In this document: positions 1 to 7,391 of the stretch, piece by piece
Numbering within the stretch: the first letter of the stretch is position 1
How the letters are laid out: every line of letters starts with the position of its first letter
NCBI RefSeq assembly: GCF_002006755.1
Contig: NZ_MVDO01000224.1
Location: 1-35,740 of the forward strand
From: Wohlfahrtiimonas larvae
Lineage (GTDB): Bacteria > Pseudomonadota > Gammaproteobacteria > Cardiobacteriales > Wohlfahrtiimonadaceae
Direction of reading: 5' to 3'
DNA: 35,740 bases
The notes under the pieces: model-generated
The model's database searches: none
The model's input: only the letters and a program-made list of their open reading frames with translations
What the model was told of the DNA's origin: nothing
Translations under genes and position numbers: made by a program

Positions 1-585
1 TAAACGTAAACGGTATGCAATCCCCTCTTCTGGTGAAAATCCTTCAATGATTCCTTCAAAAGGTTTCCAAGGTTCATTTTTATCTGTACGAATCTGTAAA
101 CATTTAGCCTCAGGATTAGAAGGACAAGCTATCTTTTCATTAGATACATAAATAAAAATACGCTCATAAATTTCAGCTTTAATATCTTTATATTGTCCTT
201 GATCTAATACAACTGGCATATAAACACTTGTAGGCTCTTCAGCAATTGTGCCCACTAGAAATAAATTATTATCTTGGCGAACAACTTTAGGGTGATTTTC
301 TAAAAAACTATTAATTCGTGTGCTCATACTTTCTAATGGCTCACTGCATGCCATTAATGTCGTTGCTAAATTTCGAGCAGCCACAAAATTATCTAAGTGA
401 TCGATTTCAAATCCTCCCATGATCGTATTACAACCACCAGTGATTCCAAATCGTTTTTCATCCATATTTAATGTTAATGATACTGAGTTATCTTCAGCAA
501 TATTAGCGATATCCAATCCTGCATATGTCGTAGTCATAGATGATGCAACCAACAAACTGCCGATCACAATAGATCTAATTTTCAT
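1..585 (-). CDS. Secreted META-domain / DUF4377 protein, partial (C-terminus beyond window)
   Basis: The reading frame is open from an ATG at 585 to the left edge (195 codons) with no stop, so the C-terminus is missing. A good ribosome-binding site (AAGGGGAG) precedes the ATG. The product begins with a signal peptide (MKIRSIVIGSLLVASS..., probable cleavage after TYA). A META/HslJ-type core follows, with GGCNTIMGGF near residue 50 and ATTLMAC near residue 77, the paired glycine/cysteine signatures of that domain. Around residues 138-195 the text RIFIYVSNEKIACPS, KCLQIR, W..F and IEGFSPEEGIAYRLRL resembles DUF4377. META proteins such as HslJ are exported or lipid-anchored and linked to stress or antibiotic tolerance; the role here is unknown. 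Domain names are recalled from patterns, not searched. Confidence 0.75.
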   Translation of the reverse strand, partial: MKIRSIVIGSLLVASSMTTTYAGLDIANIAEDNSVSLTLNMDEKRFGITGGCNTIMGGFEIDHLDNFVAARNLATTLMACSEPLESMSTRINSFLENHPKVVRQDNNLFLVGTIAEEPTSVYMPVVLDQGQYKDIKAEIYERIFIYVSNEKIACPSNPEAKCLQIRTDKNEPWKPFEGIIEGFSPEEGIAYRLRL

Positions 586-644
586 AATGACTCCCCTTTA
601 GTTTTTGTATCAATCGTAGTTGCTGATTTTATCAGAAAACTAAG

Positions 645-1541
645 CTAGTTTGACAAATTTACAACATAGTCATCTGAAGGTTGCCATTTCAATCGTTTTT
701 GAGCATATTGAGATGACACCTGATAATTCCCCCATAGAGCCTCAAAAAACATTGTTTTCCCTGTTAATTTCATTGTGGTTTTTGCCAAAAATTTTGGCGC
801 ATAAAATAATTTAATCGTTGTCACAGCTGCAACAGCAATCCCTTTTATCATCTGTGTTGTAGACATACTAAAATGGTCTGCGATGATCATCGTTTCATTA
901 CAAATTTCAGGTTGGCGCAAAATAGCATTTAAAGCCGACTCGAAATTACACAACGCTAATAACGTACGTTGATTATTGATACGATCTAATGGTAATGGCT
1001 TATTTTCTTTGACGATATGAACATATCGCCCAAATTCATTGACTGCATCAATATGATATATCAATGGTAAACGCAAAATGATTAGATTCATCGTATTACC
1101 ATCACATAATCCTTTTAAAGCATCTTCAGCAGCTAATTTCGATTTAGCATAAGTGCTTCTAGGTTTCAATGGACTATCTTCTGAAATTGTAGAATGATTA
1201 TCTATATCATAAACATCTGTTGTACTGATAAAAATAAAACGCTTAACACCACTTGCTAGCGCAGCTTTTGCCACCTGAATAGTATTATTAACATTAACCT
1301 TATAAAACTCCTCATCACAAGCGTTTTTATGGGCACTTAATCCTGCAAAATGAATCACTGTATCAACCTTTTCTGTTAACTCAGGCGTTACTTCTGATAA
1401 ATCGCGGACTAAATGATTGGGATAACTCTCTTGTTGACGACTAGTCGTCAATAAATAAACATCACTGGTTCGTTGCAAAAAACGCACAATACGTTTACCC
1501 AAAAAACCCGATGCACCTGTGATTAAAATTGTTTCTGTCAT
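645..1541 (-). CDS. NAD(P)-dependent epimerase/dehydratase (extended SDR)
   Basis: 298-residue extended short-chain dehydrogenase/reductase of the nucleotide-sugar epimerase type, presumably cytosolic. The N-terminal Rossmann fold has the cofactor motif GASGFLG at residues 9-15. The active-site serine region is STTDVY (106-111) and the catalytic pair is YAKSK (Tyr131, Lys135). The usual HFAG turn lies near residue 64. The C-terminal substrate domain is short, so the substrate cannot be read from the sequence. I chose the ATG at 1541; a TTG seven codons upstream at 1562 is possible but less likely. It stands alone between the META protein and the tRNA-Asp pair. Related proteins act on UDP-sugars, steroids or ubiquinone-linked substrates, so only the family is secure. 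Confidence 0.8.
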   Translation of the reverse strand: MTETILITGASGFLGKRIVRFLQRTSDVYLLTTSRQQESYPNHLVRDLSEVTPELTEKVDTVIHFAGLSAHKNACDEEFYKVNVNNTIQVAKAALASGVKRFIFISTTDVYDIDNHSTISEDSPLKPRSTYAKSKLAAEDALKGLCDGNTMNLIILRLPLIYHIDAVNEFGRYVHIVKENKPLPLDRINNQRTLLALCNFESALNAILRQPEICNETMIIADHFSMSTTQMIKGIAVAAVTTIKLFYAPKFLAKTTMKLTGKTMFFEALWGNYQVSSQYAQKRLKWQPSDDYVVNLSN

Positions 1542-1685
1542 ATCGCAATGCCTGAAATACAAATTCTTTAAATAAATAAAATAGTTAGCAATCTACCATT
1601 AGGCAAATATTATTTATTCCATAATAAACGCTTAATGATAAAAGCTTATATTTTGTATGATTATTGATCTATTCATAAAAAAGAT

Positions 1686-1713
1686 GTGACAAGCCGTTTT
1701 TATTATGTATAAT
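1686..1713 (+). promoter_or_regulatory. Promoter of the tRNA-Asp pair
   Basis: GTGACA at 1686-1691 (5 of 6 matches to the -35 consensus) and a perfect TATAAT at 1708-1713 are separated by 16 nt. The predicted transcript starts near 1720, about 20 nt before the first tRNA. This is a sigma-70 pattern read by eye. Confidence 0.6.
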
Positions 1714-1741
1714 GCAACTCCTCTGAAGTTGAAGACACAAC

Positions 1742-1818
1742 GGAGCGGTAGTTCAGCTGGTTAGAATACCTGCCTGTCACGCAGGGGGTCGCGGGTTCGA
1801 GTCCCGTCCGCTCCGCCA
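1742..1818 (+). tRNA. tRNA-Asp (GTC), copy 1
   Basis: 77-nt tRNA including an encoded CCA. Acceptor arms GGAGCGG and CCGCTCC pair perfectly. The anticodon stem CCTGC/GCAGG encloses CTGTCAC, giving anticodon GTC at 1776-1778, and the T arm is GCGGGTTCGAGTCCCGT. It decodes GAC/GAU. GTC tRNA-Asp is also a normal target of queuosine modification, which is relevant to the queuosine-precursor operon at 18.6 kb. Confidence 0.97.
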
Positions 1819-1843
1819 CTTCTTCAAAACTTATAGATCTCTT

Positions 1844-1920
1844 GGAGCGGTAGTTCAGCTGGTTAGAATACCTGCCTGTCACGCAGGGGGTCGCGGGTTC
1901 GAGTCCCGTCCGCTCCGCCA
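1844..1920 (+). tRNA. tRNA-Asp (GTC), copy 2
   Basis: Identical over 77 nt to the copy at 1742-1818 and separated from it by 25 nt, so both are probably cut from one precursor. CCA is encoded. A strong hairpin terminator follows directly. Confidence 0.97.
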
Positions 1921-1968
1921 GTTAATAAAAAAGCTTGTTATTGAAAAATGACAAGCTTTTTTATTAAC
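1921..1968 (+). terminator. Rho-independent terminator of the tRNA-Asp operon
   Basis: Perfect 18-bp inverted repeat: GTTAATAAAAAAGCTTGT (1921-1938) pairs with 1951-1968 around a 12-nt loop. The central AAGCTTGT/ACAAGCTT is followed by TTTTATT. It starts right after the CCA of the second tRNA. Confidence 0.85.
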
Positions 1969-1990
1969 TATAATATTTATCAGAATCAAT

Positions 1991-2021
1991 CAAAACAAAA
2001 AGCTAGGTGAGTTACCTAGCT
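1991..2021 (-). terminator. Rho-independent terminator of the LysR-HAD operon
   Basis: Inverted repeat AGCTAGGT (2001-2008) / ACCTAGCT (2014-2021) with a 5-nt loop. On the minus strand it is followed by TTTTTGTTTTG. It lies about 50 nt past the stop codon of the HAD gene. Confidence 0.8.
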
Positions 2022-2069
2022 TCATCACAGTGACATTATTTAATATCCACCTATTGCACGATATTTGCC

Positions 2070-3002
2070 TTATTTCAAATCTCGCAGACTCACAACAAAA
2101 TCAGGCTGAATACCAGATTCTTCGATAAAATCATATGGATTGTGACCTCGTAAGAAGCCATAGTCAGCCATCAAAGCTGTTTTCATACCAAATGTGTTAC
2201 CACCTAAAATATCTGTATGCAATGTATCACCCACCATCAATACGCGATCAGGCCTGATATTACCCACAACTTCTAAAATCTTATTAAAGCTCAATGCATA
2301 GCATAATTGGAATGGTTTACCAAAGAAATGCACATCTACACCATCAATTGCTTTAATATCCAATGCATAAGTACCAGGCTCAACCGTAAACGCCCCCGCT
2401 AATGGCGCACAAACATCGGGATTGCCAAATAAAACAGGACGCGGTCTTTTAGATAAAGATTCCAGCAACCAAACTTGCTTCCCAGCATTCCACTCCATTG
2501 TACCTAAGAAAATAACACCATCCACAGCATCCACATTTTCTTCTGTTAAATACACAGATTTGGCTTTCAATGTCGAAGCATCATAATCAGGCGAACCAAT
2601 CACCCCCCAAGTTTTACCACGCGTACTTAAAGGATGGGACGGCAGAGCATGCTCAACAGCACTGCGTGATGAAATTACATTCTCAGGTGAAATGCTATAA
2701 CCCCATTTTGGATATCGCTCCGCATTCTTTACCACAGGGAACGTCGCACCATTTGTTAAGACAAATGCATGCTTTCCTTGATCCACCAAACTATTGATAA
2801 TATCAGGCATACCGTCAATCGTTTCAGCGCCAACATTCAGTACACCGAAACCGTCTAGCAACAATACATCAAACTCATCTGCAATATCTAATAATGAGGA
2901 AACAAGCTGACTCGCTTTTTGTGGCTGTTTAACTTCTGGGAACAGAACATTAGGATGATAATGATTTAAATAAATATCCCAATTACGTTCAAAATCTGAC
3001 AT
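2070..3002 (-). CDS. HAD superfamily IIA hydrolase (TIGR01459-like)
   Basis: 310-residue cytosolic HAD phosphatase-like protein. Motif I is LLLDGFGVL with nucleophile Asp50. Motif II is VLTNG (Thr83). The motif III lysine is in FFGKP (Lys229). Motif IV is MVGDTLHTD (Asp259, Asp264). The segment between motifs II and III has the size of a class IIA cap domain. The residue two after the nucleophile is Phe, not the usual acid/base Asp; I recall the TIGR01459 group also having a bulky residue there, but this bears on catalysis. The gene starts 9 nt after the LysR stop, with AAGGAAAA before the ATG, so the two share a transcript. Substrate unknown. Confidence 0.82.
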   Translation of the reverse strand: MSDFERNWDIYLNHYHPNVLFPEVKQPQKASQLVSSLLDIADEFDVLLLDGFGVLNVGAETIDGMPDIINSLVDQGKHAFVLTNGATFPVVKNAERYPKWGYSISPENVISSRSAVEHALPSHPLSTRGKTWGVIGSPDYDASTLKAKSVYLTEENVDAVDGVIFLGTMEWNAGKQVWLLESLSKRPRPVLFGNPDVCAPLAGAFTVEPGTYALDIKAIDGVDVHFFGKPFQLCYALSFNKILEVVGNIRPDRVLMVGDTLHTDILGGNTFGMKTALMADYGFLRGHNPYDFIEESGIQPDFVVSLRDLK

Positions 3003-3011
3003 TATTTTTCC

Positions 3012-3947
3012 TTAACTTATGTGATCAACTGGCAAATCAATATTTTTTAGCAAACCTTGTGCAATCGGATGATTCTCTTCAAATAACTCAATAATCGCCT
3101 GCACTGTTTTACCACTAATTTCTGTATTCCAAGCCAACATCATTTTAGAAGGCACTCGGTGTGTTGTAATTTGTAATTCTATTAAATCACCACTTTCTAA
3201 ATGCGGCAAACAAATGGTGCGTGGTAAAAAACCAATCCCCAAACCATTTAAATGACATTTTAATTTAGTGGACATATTAGGGACTTTAATTTCCTTTTGC
3301 CCTTTTAATAACCATGCTGTTCTTTTTTGTAAATTACGTGCAGTATCCTCAACATTAATAGCAGGATATTTACGTAACATAGCATCTGTAATCTGCCCTT
3401 TATACTGTGTTAAAGGGTGATTTTTAGAAACAATGAATGCCCAAGAGATTGACCCTAAATCTTTAGATTCAATAATATTCGTCAATGATTCAGAACCAGG
3501 TGCTCCAATAGCAATGTGATGATTGTCATACATTAAACGATCCCACACACCCATAAAGATTTGGCGCGAAATTGTAATTTGAGTTTGTGGAAACATTCCA
3601 TTTAAATAAACCAAAAGCTCTGTTACGGCATCCACATCGTATAACAGATTATTGATCGTAATGTTCACACTAGGCTCAATACCATCATTGATTTGCTGAA
3701 GCTCTTTAGGCATATTTTCAAGCCACATAATCCATTCGCGGCATTGCTCTAGCAAATGTTCACCCGCAGCAGTTAATTCAACCGTACGAGTGGTTCTATT
3801 AAATAGCTGCGCACCTACACTTTCTTCGAGCATTTTGATTCTATAGCTGATCGTTGCTGATGTTTTGTGCAAATTGCTGGCAGCTTTGGAGAAACTCTTC
3901 ATCTCCGCCACTTGAATGAATGAACGCATCATTTCTAAATCAAGCAT
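3012..3947 (-). CDS. LysR-family transcriptional regulator
   Basis: 311-residue LTTR. The N-terminal winged HTH (residues 1-60) contains FIQVAEMKSFSKAASNL, TSATISYRIKMLEE and LFNRTTRTVELTAAG, all characteristic. The rest is a periplasmic-binding-like effector domain (about 90-300). I placed the start at ATG 3947 because GAAGGAAG lies six nt upstream; earlier codons (ATG 3968, TTG 3971) would add an unusual extension. It is the first gene of a two-gene unit with the HAD hydrolase. LTTRs usually regulate a nearby catabolic operon, so the fdrA-ylbE/MFS cluster is a plausible but unproven target. A 22-bp dyad lies just upstream (3987-4008). Confidence 0.88.
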   Translation of the reverse strand: MLDLEMMRSFIQVAEMKSFSKAASNLHKTSATISYRIKMLEESVGAQLFNRTTRTVELTAAGEHLLEQCREWIMWLENMPKELQQINDGIEPSVNITINNLLYDVDAVTELLVYLNGMFPQTQITISRQIFMGVWDRLMYDNHHIAIGAPGSESLTNIIESKDLGSISWAFIVSKNHPLTQYKGQITDAMLRKYPAINVEDTARNLQKRTAWLLKGQKEIKVPNMSTKLKCHLNGLGIGFLPRTICLPHLESGDLIELQITTHRVPSKMMLAWNTEISGKTVQAIIELFEENHPIAQGLLKNIDLPVDHIS

Positions 3948-3986
3948 GGATCTTCCTTCATAATTCATCAATAATAACTAGCTAAA

Positions 3987-4008
3987 ATACAAGCTGCTAC
4001 GCTTGTAT
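3987..4008. promoter_or_regulatory. 22-bp inverted repeat upstream of lysR, candidate operator
   Basis: ATACAAGC (3987-3994) and GCTTGTAT (4001-4008) form a perfect 8-bp dyad with a 6-nt spacer, 40 nt upstream of the LysR start. Dyads of this kind in an LTTR gene's own leader are typical autoregulatory sites. No second copy was seen in the fdrA/MFS intergenic region. Confidence 0.45.
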
Positions 4009-4045
4009 GCAAGCCTCTCCATCAAACTTCATGCAAATAAAATTT

Positions 4046-4079
4046 AAAAAAGCCAACTAGCAATTGCTAGCTGGCTTTA
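4046..4079 (-). terminator. Rho-independent terminator of the fdrA-ylbE operon
   Basis: Stem AGCCAACTAGC (4051-4061) pairs with GCTAGCTGGCT (4066-4076) with one mismatch and an AATT loop. On the minus strand it ends in TTTTTT. It lies about 30 nt past the stop codon of the DUF1116 gene. Confidence 0.82.
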
Positions 4080-4110
4080 TCAATGACCATTCAAAAAGTA
4101 ATCATAACAA

Positions 4111-5376
4111 TTATTGAATGTTATTTTTCTCACCAAATGCTACCAATGCTTTTTCAAAACAAGCCAATGGCGCACGAACAGTACCCGCGCCCACTTGACC
4201 AACACCTGGATCTTTATGCGCAATACCTGTATTGATTAATGGTGTAATACCAGTTTCCACCACTAAGCGAAGATCTAAACCAACCAATGCACCTTGGAAA
4301 TCCCATGTTGGAATTTGTAATGCCATGTTGTGCTCTAAATAGATTTCACTCATTTCTTCTGATGTTTCAACAGCTGATTCAAAACCACCCGCACCCACGA
4401 AACGTGTTACACCTGGTGCTGCGATCATTGCACAACCGCCCACACCATAAGTTTCAGTGATTGCGCTATCACCAATATCTGGGTTAGCATCATCTTGTGT
4501 ATAACCAGTAAAGAACAGACCTTGTGGTGTATTTACAGGTGCTTCAAACCATTGATCACCTAAACCACTCACTTTGATACCAAAATTGCGGCCATTACGA
4601 CTCATCACAGTAACAATTGTACCTGCTTTGATTTGTGCACCAGCATCCATCGCAGCTTTACAATAAGCCATTGCTACGTTCAAGAAAAACTGATCTGTGA
4701 TACTCATGAAGTTAATCACTTCAGTGATTTGCTCTTTTGGGTAATCCAAAGTAGAGATGATCGGTGATAATGTACGTGCTAATAATGCTGATGTTGCAAT
4801 ATTACGCTGATGGAATTCATCGCCCATTGTCACACCTTGCGCCATGTGAGCTGTGATATCTAAACCATCTTCCATTTGTGCCAAAGCATCACGCAAGATT
4901 GGGCGCAAAGTATCACGCATCCAACGATGGCGTGCCTGAACTTCTTCACCAAATGCACCAAAGCGCATTACTTTACCGATACCTTCGTTGATATTACAGT
5001 AAGCATAGTTATCATGCACTGCGTTATAAACTTTGATCATTGGCATATTAGCTGATGTAATACCGCCCATTGGGCCAACTGCATTCACTGAATGACATGG
5101 AATAAATTCTACTTCACCTGCATCCAATAATTTACGTGCACTTGCTTCATCTGTTGCCCAGCCTTCAAAGATTGCAGCACCTACACAAGCGCCTTGAGCA
5201 GGGCCAGTCATTTCTTCCCATTTAATAGGAGGACCTGCGTGCAATAATTTCTTGCCTTCCGCCAATGTTGGCACAGCTTCTTGAGCTGGAATAACACTCA
5301 CCCAACGTGGACGCGCCTCTTTGATGCGCTCAACGACTGCTTGGTTCGCTTCATCAATTGTTGCAAAAGTTGTCAT
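4111..5376 (-). CDS. ylbE: YlbE/AllG-like DUF1116 protein (oxamate carbamoyltransferase component)
   Basis: 421 residues, the same size as E. coli YlbE (AllG, about 419) and of the DUF1116 family throughout. Conserved stretches include PPIKWEEMTGPAQGAC, MGGITSANMPM, YGVGGCAMIAAPGV and GIAHKDPGVGQVGAG. From memory of the literature, E. coli AllF (FdrA), AllG (YlbE) and AllH (YlbF) together form the oxamate carbamoyltransferase that ends anaerobic allantoin breakdown, giving carbamoyl phosphate and oxamate. Here the gene follows fdrA by 12 nt with an AGAGGA site, so the two are co-transcribed. No AllH-like DUF2877 gene and no carbamate kinase is in the window. The YahG paralogue family has similar architecture, so the substrate may differ. 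Confidence 0.85.
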   Translation of the reverse strand: MTTFATIDEANQAVVERIKEARPRWVSVIPAQEAVPTLAEGKKLLHAGPPIKWEEMTGPAQGACVGAAIFEGWATDEASARKLLDAGEVEFIPCHSVNAVGPMGGITSANMPMIKVYNAVHDNYAYCNINEGIGKVMRFGAFGEEVQARHRWMRDTLRPILRDALAQMEDGLDITAHMAQGVTMGDEFHQRNIATSALLARTLSPIISTLDYPKEQITEVINFMSITDQFFLNVAMAYCKAAMDAGAQIKAGTIVTVMSRNGRNFGIKVSGLGDQWFEAPVNTPQGLFFTGYTQDDANPDIGDSAITETYGVGGCAMIAAPGVTRFVGAGGFESAVETSEEMSEIYLEHNMALQIPTWDFQGALVGLDLRLVVETGITPLINTGIAHKDPGVGQVGAGTVRAPLACFEKALVAFGEKNNIQ

Positions 5377-5388
5377 AATTAGGTCCTC

Positions 5389-7053
5389 TTATTTCAAATG
5401 TTTAAGAATATTTGCTAATTTCTTATTACCGCCCGCAACAGGCGCCCATTGATACTGTACAACTGCTGTTTGTGCTGCTTGAAGATCTTCAGCAAAACCA
5501 CGTAAACCAGCATTAATAACTTTTACACCATCCAATAATGGATAAGGCTTCAACTCACCAGCTTCTGCTCTTGGTGTGATCAATGCAAATGCTAAAGCAG
5601 CAGCCTCTGGTAAATTATTTACAACTGTAATGCCTGCTTCTTTCAAAATCGCAATCTCGTTATCACGACCTTGTGGGTCTTGATTAGTACCTGTGACTGT
5701 TGCAATGAAGTTGATTGGCTCTTGGCGCTTTTCTTTCAATTTTGTTACTGCTGTTGCCACTGATTCTGCTGGATTTTTCATAGAACCATAACCCAATACA
5801 ACATCCAACAACACTACGCCAATTTCAGGGCGCTTCGCTAACTTCATGATTTCTTCTTGACGAGATGATGGATCAATCATTGGATGAGGGCGACCGACTG
5901 TATAGAAGTCATCTCCTAAATCCACAACTTTGTGACCATCTACATCTAACATTGTACCTTTTTCATGCTTAGAATCGATCTCTGCATTCATGCCTTCAGC
6001 TAAAATCAATGCTGTTTCAGCGGCCAATGTACCACCTGTATATAAACCTAAAATTTTGCTATTAGGTACAGGATTCATTGTTTCATAATCTTTTTCAACT
6101 TCTGATAATTCAGCTGCTAAACGCGCTGCTTTATCAATTGTATTGATTAAGTAAACATTGCCGTCTTTTGGCTGATCAATTTTGCTACCTAAGAACAATG
6201 CCACAACTGGCTTGTTAATAGATTTCATGCGCTGAATAATTTTTTGACGAACTTCTTCAGCAGGTGGCTTAGAAACAAATGCAATTACTTTAGTATTTGC
6301 ATCATTTGCGAGCATATCCAACGCTGTCATTGCGCTGATACCACCAACATCAACAGATAAATCACGACCGCCCAAACCAATCGCATGTGTAATGCCTTGA
6401 CCTTCTAATGCGATTTGTGAACATAACTCTTGAATACCTGTACCTGATGCACCAACAACGCCGATATTACCTTCAGGAATAATGTTAGCAAAAGCCAATG
6501 GCGAACCTGCGATCATTGTTGTACCGCAATCTGGGCCCATTACAATTAAGCCTTTATCAGCTGCTTTTTGCTTTAAACGAATCTCATCTTCTAATGTTAC
6601 GTTGTCAGAGAAGATCATCACATTCAAATCACGATCTAATGCTGAATCTGTTAATTCTGCGGCATATTCACCTGCAATTGAGATTAACACTGTATTGGCA
6701 TCTGGCATTCTTTGTACGGCTGAAGCTAAACGTCTTGCCTTTGGAATTCGCTTACCACTACCGCCTTGGTTCTTAGCTAGATTTGCTAACTCTTCTTCCA
6801 ATGCTGCAACAATTACTTCCACAATACTTGAATCTGTTGTTTCTGCCTTGATTGCTATACAAATGTCATTCGGGGTTGCTTCATCAAAATCTGGGCTCCA
6901 AAAACCTGTTGCTTGCAACAAATCTTTATTTGCGGGCGTTCCCATCATGACGGAAATTTCTTCGACATCAGGATGTTCACTTAGCTTACGTGAAATTAAC
7001 ATCAAGCTAACTGAGTCCTGAAAACTGCCTTTCTTCACAAAAGAATGGATCAT
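5389..7053 (-). CDS. fdrA: FdrA/AllF-like acyl-CoA synthetase-related protein
   Basis: 554 residues, matching E. coli FdrA (555). The opening MIHSFVKKGSFQDSVSLM is nearly the E. coli start, so I place the start at ATG 7053 (GAGGT upstream), not at the first in-frame ATG at 7140. The protein is built like the alpha and beta parts of succinyl-CoA synthetase: an N-terminal partner region (MMGTPANKDLL), a CoA-binding Rossmann core with GVVGASGTGIQEL near residue 200, and a C-terminal ligase-like domain (VVLLDVVLGYG, FIATVTGTNQDPQ). In E. coli it is one of three polypeptides of oxamate carbamoyltransferase. It is the first gene of a two-gene operon, divergent from the MFS carrier. Confidence 0.88.
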   Translation of the reverse strand: MIHSFVKKGSFQDSVSLMLISRKLSEHPDVEEISVMMGTPANKDLLQATGFWSPDFDEATPNDICIAIKAETTDSSIVEVIVAALEEELANLAKNQGGSGKRIPKARRLASAVQRMPDANTVLISIAGEYAAELTDSALDRDLNVMIFSDNVTLEDEIRLKQKAADKGLIVMGPDCGTTMIAGSPLAFANIIPEGNIGVVGASGTGIQELCSQIALEGQGITHAIGLGGRDLSVDVGGISAMTALDMLANDANTKVIAFVSKPPAEEVRQKIIQRMKSINKPVVALFLGSKIDQPKDGNVYLINTIDKAARLAAELSEVEKDYETMNPVPNSKILGLYTGGTLAAETALILAEGMNAEIDSKHEKGTMLDVDGHKVVDLGDDFYTVGRPHPMIDPSSRQEEIMKLAKRPEIGVVLLDVVLGYGSMKNPAESVATAVTKLKEKRQEPINFIATVTGTNQDPQGRDNEIAILKEAGITVVNNLPEAAALAFALITPRAEAGELKPYPLLDGVKVINAGLRGFAEDLQAAQTAVVQYQWAPVAGGNKKLANILKHLK

Positions 7054-7391
7054 AGTTTGAGTACCTCGTTTAAATGTACCTAAATTTAAGTGTGCCATAT
7101 CACAATTAGGATGTGGCATTGCACAATCAAAAAGTAACATGCTTCTTGAATATAATAGTGATAAATGTCATGAAATTCAGGCTGTTTTAAAATTTCTGTC
7201 AATGGTAAAAGATTGGTTTAATTTTTCTAACGAGAATCTTTGAGAGAAGAGATTTCTTCTACTAATCGAGGACGATTAACAACATTTTTAGTGCAATCCT
7301 AAAAAGACAACATTTATCAATTTTTCAGATCGCGGATGTACTAAATTATAAGGTAGTTATTCCAATAACTTTCTTTTAAGGAGAGCTTTCT
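7054..7391. promoter_or_regulatory. Divergent promoter region between fdrA and the MFS carrier
   Basis: 338 nt with no convincing gene. The frame upstream of fdrA is open to 7140 but does not look like protein of this family. Two perfect dyads are visible: TAATCG-AGGA-CGATTA at 7263-7278, and AGTTATT-CC-AATAACT at 7355-7370, which ends 21 nt before the MFS start codon. Both are candidate operators for shared control of the two transcription units. Confidence 0.45.

Noticed and set aside
419-601. Plus-strand open frame of 60 codons at the left end
   Set aside because: It lies antisense to the META/DUF4377 gene, which has a signal peptide and a good ribosome-binding site. The plus frame has neither.
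6482-7021. 179-codon plus-strand frame opposite fdrA
   Set aside because: It lies wholly within the conserved FdrA coding region; it has no recognisable protein features.
7054-7140. 29-residue N-terminal extension of FdrA
   Set aside because: FdrA homologues begin at MIH; the upstream codons have no family similarity, so this is leader sequence.
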